Assembly: GCF_014218295.1 (NCBI RefSeq)
Contig: NZ_AP023287.1
Span: forward strand, 5,456,001 to 5,520,000
Direction of reading: 5' to 3'
From: Mycolicibacterium litorale
Lineage (GTDB): Bacteria > Actinomycetota > Actinomycetes > Mycobacteriales > Mycobacteriaceae
Length of the DNA stretch: 64,000 nt
The notes under the pieces were generated by a model. It did not search any database. It was not told where the DNA came from and saw only the letters and a list, made by a program, of their open reading frames with translations. The translations under genes were made by a program, and so were the position numbers. How positions within the stretch are numbered: position 1 is the stretch's first letter; each line of letters begins with the position of its first letter. Positions 60,147 through 64,000 of the stretch are shown one piece after another.

Positions 60147-60548
60147 ATGACCGCCCCTGCCCTTCCCGAGGACCGCCTTTACAGTTCCGACCACGAGTGG
60201 GTGACCCTCACCTCGCCCGAGGTGCCCAGCGCTCCCGTTCGGGTGGGGATCACCCGGGTGGCCGCCGAGGCACTGGGCGACCTGGTGTTCCTCGACCTCC
60301 CGGAGGTCGGCGCCGGGGTCACCGCCGGCGAACGGTGCGGTGAGGTGGAATCCACCAAGTCGGTGTCCGACCTGGTCGCGCCGGTGACGGGGACCGTCAC
60401 CGAGATCAACAGCGCCGCGGTCGAGGACCCGAGCGTGGTGTCCGCCGATCCGTACGGTGCTGGGTGGCTCTTCGCGGTGGACGTGACGGCGGTGGGCCCG
60501 CTGCTGACGGCCGCCGAATACGCCGAGGCGAACGGAGCCTCGTCATGA
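60147..60548 (+). CDS. gcvH: glycine cleavage system H protein
   Basis: Lipoylated carrier of the glycine cleavage system, 133 residues. The lipoyl-Lys is K71 in [18 protein letters not shown], and the N-terminal YSSDHEWV is diagnostic. The ATG at 60147 has GAGAGGA upstream. Its stop overlaps the glyA ATG (ATGA). Confidence 0.97.
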   Translation: MTAPALPEDRLYSSDHEWVTLTSPEVPSAPVRVGITRVAAEALGDLVFLDLPEVGAGVTAGERCGEVESTKSVSDLVAPVTGTVTEINSAAVEDPSVVSADPYGAGWLFAVDVTAVGPLLTAAEYAEANGASS

Positions 60549-61822
60549 CCGTCCTCAACGAACCGCTCAGCGGTTTCGATCCGGAGATCGCGCGGCTCAT
60601 CGACCAGGAGCGGCACCGGCAGGAGACCGGGCTGGAGATGATCGCCTCGGAGAACTACGCACCGCTGGCGGTGATGCAGGCGCAGGGGTCGGTGCTGACC
60701 AACAAGTACGCCGAGGGCTATCCGGGTCGGCGGTACTACGGCGGCTGCGAATTCGTCGACGGTGTCGAGCAATTGGCCATCGACCGGGCGAAGGCGCTGT
60801 TCGGCGCCGGCTTCGCCAACGTCCAACCGCATTCCGGCGCGACCGCGAACGCCGCGGCGATGCACGCGCTGCTGACGCCGGGCGACACCATCCTCGGTCT
60901 GTCCCTGGCCCACGGCGGGCACCTCACGCACGGGATGCGCATCAACTTCTCCGGCCGGCTCTACGACGTCGCCGCCTACGAGGTGTCCGAGGCCGACCAC
61001 CTCATCGACATGGACGCCGTCGCCGACGCGGCGCGCGTTCACCGCCCGAAGCTGATCATCGCCGGCTGGTCGGCGTATCCCCGCCATCTCGACTTCGCGC
61101 GGTTCCGCGCGATCGCCGACGAGGTGGGCGCGCTGCTCATGGTCGACATGGCGCACTTCGCGGGACTGGTCGCGGCGGGGCTGCATCCCAGCCCGGTCCC
61201 GTACGCCCACGTCGTGACCTCGACGACGCACAAGACCCTCGGCGGGCCCCGCGGGGGCATCATCCTGACCGACGACGCCGCGATCGCCAAGAGGATCAAC
61301 TCGGCGGTCTTCCCCGGCCAGCAGGGCGGTCCGCTCGAACACGTCATCGCGGCGAAGGCGACGGCGTTCAGGATGGCGGCGCGGCCGGAGTTCGCCGAAC
61401 GGCAACAGCGCTGCCTGGCGGGCGCCCGGATCCTCGCCGAGCGCCTCGGCGAGGCGGACGTCGCGGCGGCGGGCATCACGGTCCTCACCGGCGGCACCGA
61501 CGTTCACCTGGTGCTGGTCGACCTGCGCCATGCCGAACTCGACGGCCGGCAGGCCGAGGACCGGTTGGCCGCCGTCGACATCACCGTGAACCGCAACGCC
61601 GTCCCGTTCGACCCCCGGCCGCCGATGGTGACCTCGGGGCTGCGCATCGGCACGTCGGCACTGGCCTCGCGCGGCGTCACGGTCGAGGACTTCGGCACCG
61701 TCGCCGACCTGATCGCCAGGGCCCTCACCGCCTCCGGCGACGACGAGTTGGCCGTCTTGCGGGGCCGGGTGCGGGAGCTGGCCGCGCGCTATCCGCTCTA
61801 CCCGGAGCCGGCGCGGCCATGA
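60545..61822 (+). CDS. glyA: serine hydroxymethyltransferase
   Basis: PLP enzyme interconverting glycine plus methylene-THF with serine plus THF. 425 residues. PLP-Lys K230 in [17 protein letters not shown]-terminal [10 protein letters not shown], and [16 protein letters not shown] are intact. In this operon it uses the methylene-THF made by GcvT/H/P to turn a second glycine into serine, which SdaA then deaminates. A second, housekeeping glyA probably exists elsewhere. Coupled on both sides by ATGA overlaps. Confidence 0.96.
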   Translation: MTVLNEPLSGFDPEIARLIDQERHRQETGLEMIASENYAPLAVMQAQGSVLTNKYAEGYPGRRYYGGCEFVDGVEQLAIDRAKALFGAGFANVQPHSGATANAAAMHALLTPGDTILGLSLAHGGHLTHGMRINFSGRLYDVAAYEVSEADHLIDMDAVADAARVHRPKLIIAGWSAYPRHLDFARFRAIADEVGALLMVDMAHFAGLVAAGLHPSPVPYAHVVTSTTHKTLGGPRGGIILTDDAAIAKRINSAVFPGQQGGPLEHVIAAKATAFRMAARPEFAERQQRCLAGARILAERLGEADVAAAGITVLTGGTDVHLVLVDLRHAELDGRQAEDRLAAVDITVNRNAVPFDPRPPMVTSGLRIGTSALASRGVTVEDFGTVADLIARALTASGDDELAVLRGRVRELAARYPLYPEPARP

Positions 61823-63204
61823 CCGTCAGCGTGTTCGACCTGTTCTCGATCGGCATCGGCCCGTCGAGCTCCCACACGGTCGGACCGATGCGCGCCGCCA
61901 ATCGGTTCGTGGCGCTGCTACGCGACCGGCATTTGCTCGGTGCGCTCGCCGACGTCCGTGTCGACCTGTACGGATCGCTGGCCGCCACCGGCGCCGGCCA
62001 TGGCACCATGGCGGCCATCCTGCTCGGGCTCGAGGGCTGCCGGCCGGAGACCATCCCCACCCGGCACAAGGAACTGCGCACCCGCGAGATCGCCCAGACG
62101 GGGATCACCCGGGTCGACGGGAACGTGCCGGTGCGGCTGAGCGAACGCGACATCGCCCTGCACCCGCAGACCGTGCTGCCCACGCACAGCAACGGGATGC
62201 GCTTCGCCGCGTTCGACGTCCACGGCGACGAGCTGGCCCGCGAGACGTACTTCTCCGTCGGCGGCGGTTTCATCGTCACCGAGGGCGCCGCTCACGACGA
62301 CAGCGGTCCGGCGCCCCGCGTGCAGCTGCCGTACAGCTCGGCTGCCGAGCTGCTCGGGATCTGCGACCGCCTCGGCATCCCGATCAGCGAGGTCGTGATG
62401 CGCAACGAAACCTACAGCCGCACCCGGCGGGAGGTCCGCACCCGGTTGCTGCACATCCGCGACGTCATGGTGGAGTGCGAGCAGCGCAGCATCCGCCGCG
62501 ACGGCCTGCTGCCCGGAGTCCTCGGAGTCCGGCGCCGCGCCAAGGCGTGGTTCGAGCGCCTCGTTGCCGAAGATCCGGACCGCAGACCCGAATTCGCCGA
62601 GGACTGGGTGAACCTCGTCGCCCTCGCGGTCAACGAGGAGAACGCCACCGGCGGGCGGGTCGTCACCGCACCGACCAACGGCGCGGCCGGCATCGTCCCC
62701 GCGGTGATGCACTACGCCGTGCACTACACGCGCGCCGGAGCCGCCGATCCCGACGACACCGCCGTGCGCTTCCTGCTGACCGCCGGGGCGATCGGCTCGT
62801 TGTTCAAGGAGCGCGCCTCCATCTCCGGCGCCGAGGTGGGCTGCCAGGGCGAGGTGGGGTCGGCGGCCGCGATGGCGGCGGCCGGATTGGCCGAGGTACT
62901 CGGCGGCACACCGCATCAGGTGGAGAACGCCGCCGAGATCGCGATGGAACACAGCCTCGGGCTCACGTGCGACCCCATCGCGGGACTGGTACAGATCCCG
63001 TGTATCGAACGCAACGCCATCTCGGCCGGGAAGGCGATCAACGCCGCACGAATGGCGTTGCGCGGGGACGGGTCTCACCGCGTGAGCCTCGACCAGGTCA
63101 TCGAGACGATGCGCACCACCGGGGCGGACATGCACACCCGGTACAAGGAAACCTCCACCGGAGGTCTGGCCGTCAACGTGTCGGTGAACCTCGTCGAATG
63201 CTGA
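61819..63204 (+). CDS. sdaA: L-serine ammonia-lyase (iron-sulfur, single chain)
   Basis: [4Fe-4S] L-serine dehydratase giving pyruvate and ammonia, 461 residues. Family blocks: [20 protein letters not shown] at the N-terminus, the cluster cysteines around VGCQGEVG and [17 protein letters not shown], and [12 protein letters not shown]. Its place as the last gene of a glycine-riboswitch operon completes a glycine to serine to pyruvate route that releases ammonia. Confidence 0.96.
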   Translation: MTVSVFDLFSIGIGPSSSHTVGPMRAANRFVALLRDRHLLGALADVRVDLYGSLAATGAGHGTMAAILLGLEGCRPETIPTRHKELRTREIAQTGITRVDGNVPVRLSERDIALHPQTVLPTHSNGMRFAAFDVHGDELARETYFSVGGGFIVTEGAAHDDSGPAPRVQLPYSSAAELLGICDRLGIPISEVVMRNETYSRTRREVRTRLLHIRDVMVECEQRSIRRDGLLPGVLGVRRRAKAWFERLVAEDPDRRPEFAEDWVNLVALAVNEENATGGRVVTAPTNGAAGIVPAVMHYAVHYTRAGAADPDDTAVRFLLTAGAIGSLFKERASISGAEVGCQGEVGSAAAMAAAGLAEVLGGTPHQVENAAEIAMEHSLGLTCDPIAGLVQIPCIERNAISAGKAINAARMALRGDGSHRVSLDQVIETMRTTGADMHTRYKETSTGGLAVNVSVNLVEC

Positions 63205-63208
63205 ACCG

Positions 63209-63346
63209 CTAGACCAGCCACGCCCCGACGAAGAGCCCGACGAGGACGCAGAGCAGCAGCAGCGTCTGGATGATCGCGACGACCGTGCGCCTGCACGAGC
63301 CGCCACCCTGTTCGAACAGTGGAGACCGGGGTTTGGGCTGTGTCAT
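63209..63346 (-). CDS. small single-pass membrane peptide
   Basis: A 45-residue frame: a basic N-terminus (MTQPKPRSPLFEQGGGSC) followed by one strong membrane helix (VVAIIQTLLLLCVLVGLFVGAW). Its ATG at 63346 overlaps the methyltransferase stop by four bases (ATGA), so it is translated with that gene. Inferred inner-membrane peptide with cytoplasmic N-terminus; no family recognised. Confidence 0.6.
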   Translation of the reverse strand: MTQPKPRSPLFEQGGGSCRRTVVAIIQTLLLLCVLVGLFVGAWLV

Positions 63347-64000
63347 ACCGTCCGCCGCTCCGCGGTGATCACCCGGTAGGGAGCGTCGAAGGCCACCCGA
63401 CCGTCCGCGCCCACGTGCGCGGCGAGAGCGGTCTCGAACGCACCGATCAACCTGTCGCGTCGGCGGCCGGCGCGCTCGATGGCGCTGATGTGCATCGGGG
63501 ACGTGTCGACGACGAAGGAGAGCGCGTCCGGCAGGGAGGCGAACACCCATCGGTGCGTCGCGGTGGTGATTCGGATGTCGGTGAACGCCGGCCACAGCCG
63601 GGCGAGCGTGGTCGCGGTCTCGGCCCACCCATCGGGTGAGAACGTGGCGCCGGGAGGCGGTCCCAGCACCAACCCGATCGGATCGATCAGCGGGTTGACC
63701 GCGACGCGCAGCCACGCCGAAAAGCCCACCACCCCACCCGGTTTCAGCAGCCTGGCCAGCTCTTTGACCTGCGCGTCGGGCTCGGTGAAGATCAGCCCCA
63801 TACTGGACACCACCGCCTCGGCCGAGCCGGAGGGCAGACCCGTCTCGGTGGCGTCGGCGACCTCCCACGTCAGGTTCAGTCCGCTGCGGCACGCGTTCTC
63901 CGCGGCGACGGCGATCAGTTCGGGCGTCACATCCACCCCGGTCACCCGCGCGCCGTGCGCGGCCGCGGCGAGTGCCGCGGTACCGGTTCCGCACGCGAGG
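63343..64000 (-). CDS. class I SAM-dependent methyltransferase, 5' end outside window
   Basis: The frame is open to the window edge. The codons upstream of the GTG at 63945 read LACGTGTAALAAAAHGA, which is SAM motif I, so the true start lies beyond 64000. Following blocks: VTGVDVTPELIAVA (motif II acidic residue), EVADATETGLP, and LKPGGVVGFSAW. The substrate is unknown; the C-terminal part resembles generic UbiE/Methyltransf_11 proteins. Cotranscribed with the small membrane peptide. Confidence 0.92.
   Translation of the reverse strand, partial: LACGTGTAALAAAAHGARVTGVDVTPELIAVAAENACRSGLNLTWEVADATETGLPSGSAEAVVSSMGLIFTEPDAQVKELARLLKPGGVVGFSAWLRVAVNPLIDPIGLVLGPPPGATFSPDGWAETATTLARLWPAFTDIRITTATHRWVFASLPDALSFVVDTSPMHISAIERAGRRRDRLIGAFETALAAHVGADGRVAFDAPYRVITAERRTV

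Noticed and set aside
61918..63306. 462-codon - strand frame opposite sdaA
   Set aside because: Shadow of the L-serine dehydratase gene, composition typical of antisense frames.

Overview
The window is a stretch of high-GC chromosome from a mycobacterium, most likely a fast-growing environmental Mycolicibacterium. Supporting evidence is the GC-rich codon use with many GTG starts, ATGA/GTGA-coupled gene ends, an EspC-like type VII secretion (T7SS) cassette, a CelA1-like GH6 protein, an ECF42-type sigma factor with its DGPF partner, and GAF-ANTAR and DUF2254 proteins. The first gene (acyl-CoA dehydrogenase) and the last (SAM methyltransferase) run off the edges. I saw no rRNA, tRNA, CRISPR array, insertion sequence or prophage.

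Region 1 (1-3576, + strand): an acyl-CoA dehydrogenase and a tandem-fused class III CoA-transferase whose N-terminal half lacks the catalytic Asp.

Region 2 (3666-21377, all - strand) is the most striking part. Read in the direction of transcription it holds dmfA1-dmfA2 (N,N-dimethylformamidase), a small Rieske-like protein with broken ligand motifs, a LuxR-type regulator, a complete peptide/nickel-type ABC importer, an amidase, an AtzG-like small protein, a second amidase, and a six-gene urease operon in the order ureE-F-AB-C-G-D. UreA and UreB are fused, and UreC carries Ala at the position of the catalytic-flap Cys319. I read it as an amide-nitrogen scavenging island: import, amide hydrolysis, then urea or a urea-like product to ammonia.

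Region 3 (21445-29640): a bioYMN biotin importer, preceded by an operon of APC permease, two SDR dehydrogenases, a urea-releasing ureohydrolase and a PuuE/PgdA-like deacetylase. A divergent PucR-family regulator faces this operon, and their shared intergenic region has interleaved inverted repeats and three copies of TTGGACGA.

Region 4 (29659-48893): assorted genes. They include an MDR oxidoreductase facing a TetR with a tandem operator, a third amidase, a lower-GC candidate T7SS effector cassette (EspC-like partner, WxG effector, membrane/PH-like protein), an ECF42 sigma/DGPF module, flavin enzymes, DUF2254, GAF-ANTAR, an ABC-F ATPase, and an MFS exporter facing a second TetR with a perfect operator.

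Region 5 (48920-54919): a secreted GH6 protein, then a LacI regulator divergent from a HisD/HpsN-like dehydrogenase, an SDR broken by a frameshift at a 15-bp tandem repeat, and an MHS-family importer. This is probably a sulfonate or polyol catabolic operon.

Region 6 (54977-64000): two riboswitch-led operons. A TPP riboswitch precedes ykoEDC (ECF hydroxymethylpyrimidine/thiamine-precursor importer). A tandem glycine riboswitch with a visible Shine-Dalgarno-sequestering platform precedes gcvT-gcvH-glyA-sdaA, a route from glycine through serine to pyruvate. A small membrane peptide and a methyltransferase follow on the other strand.
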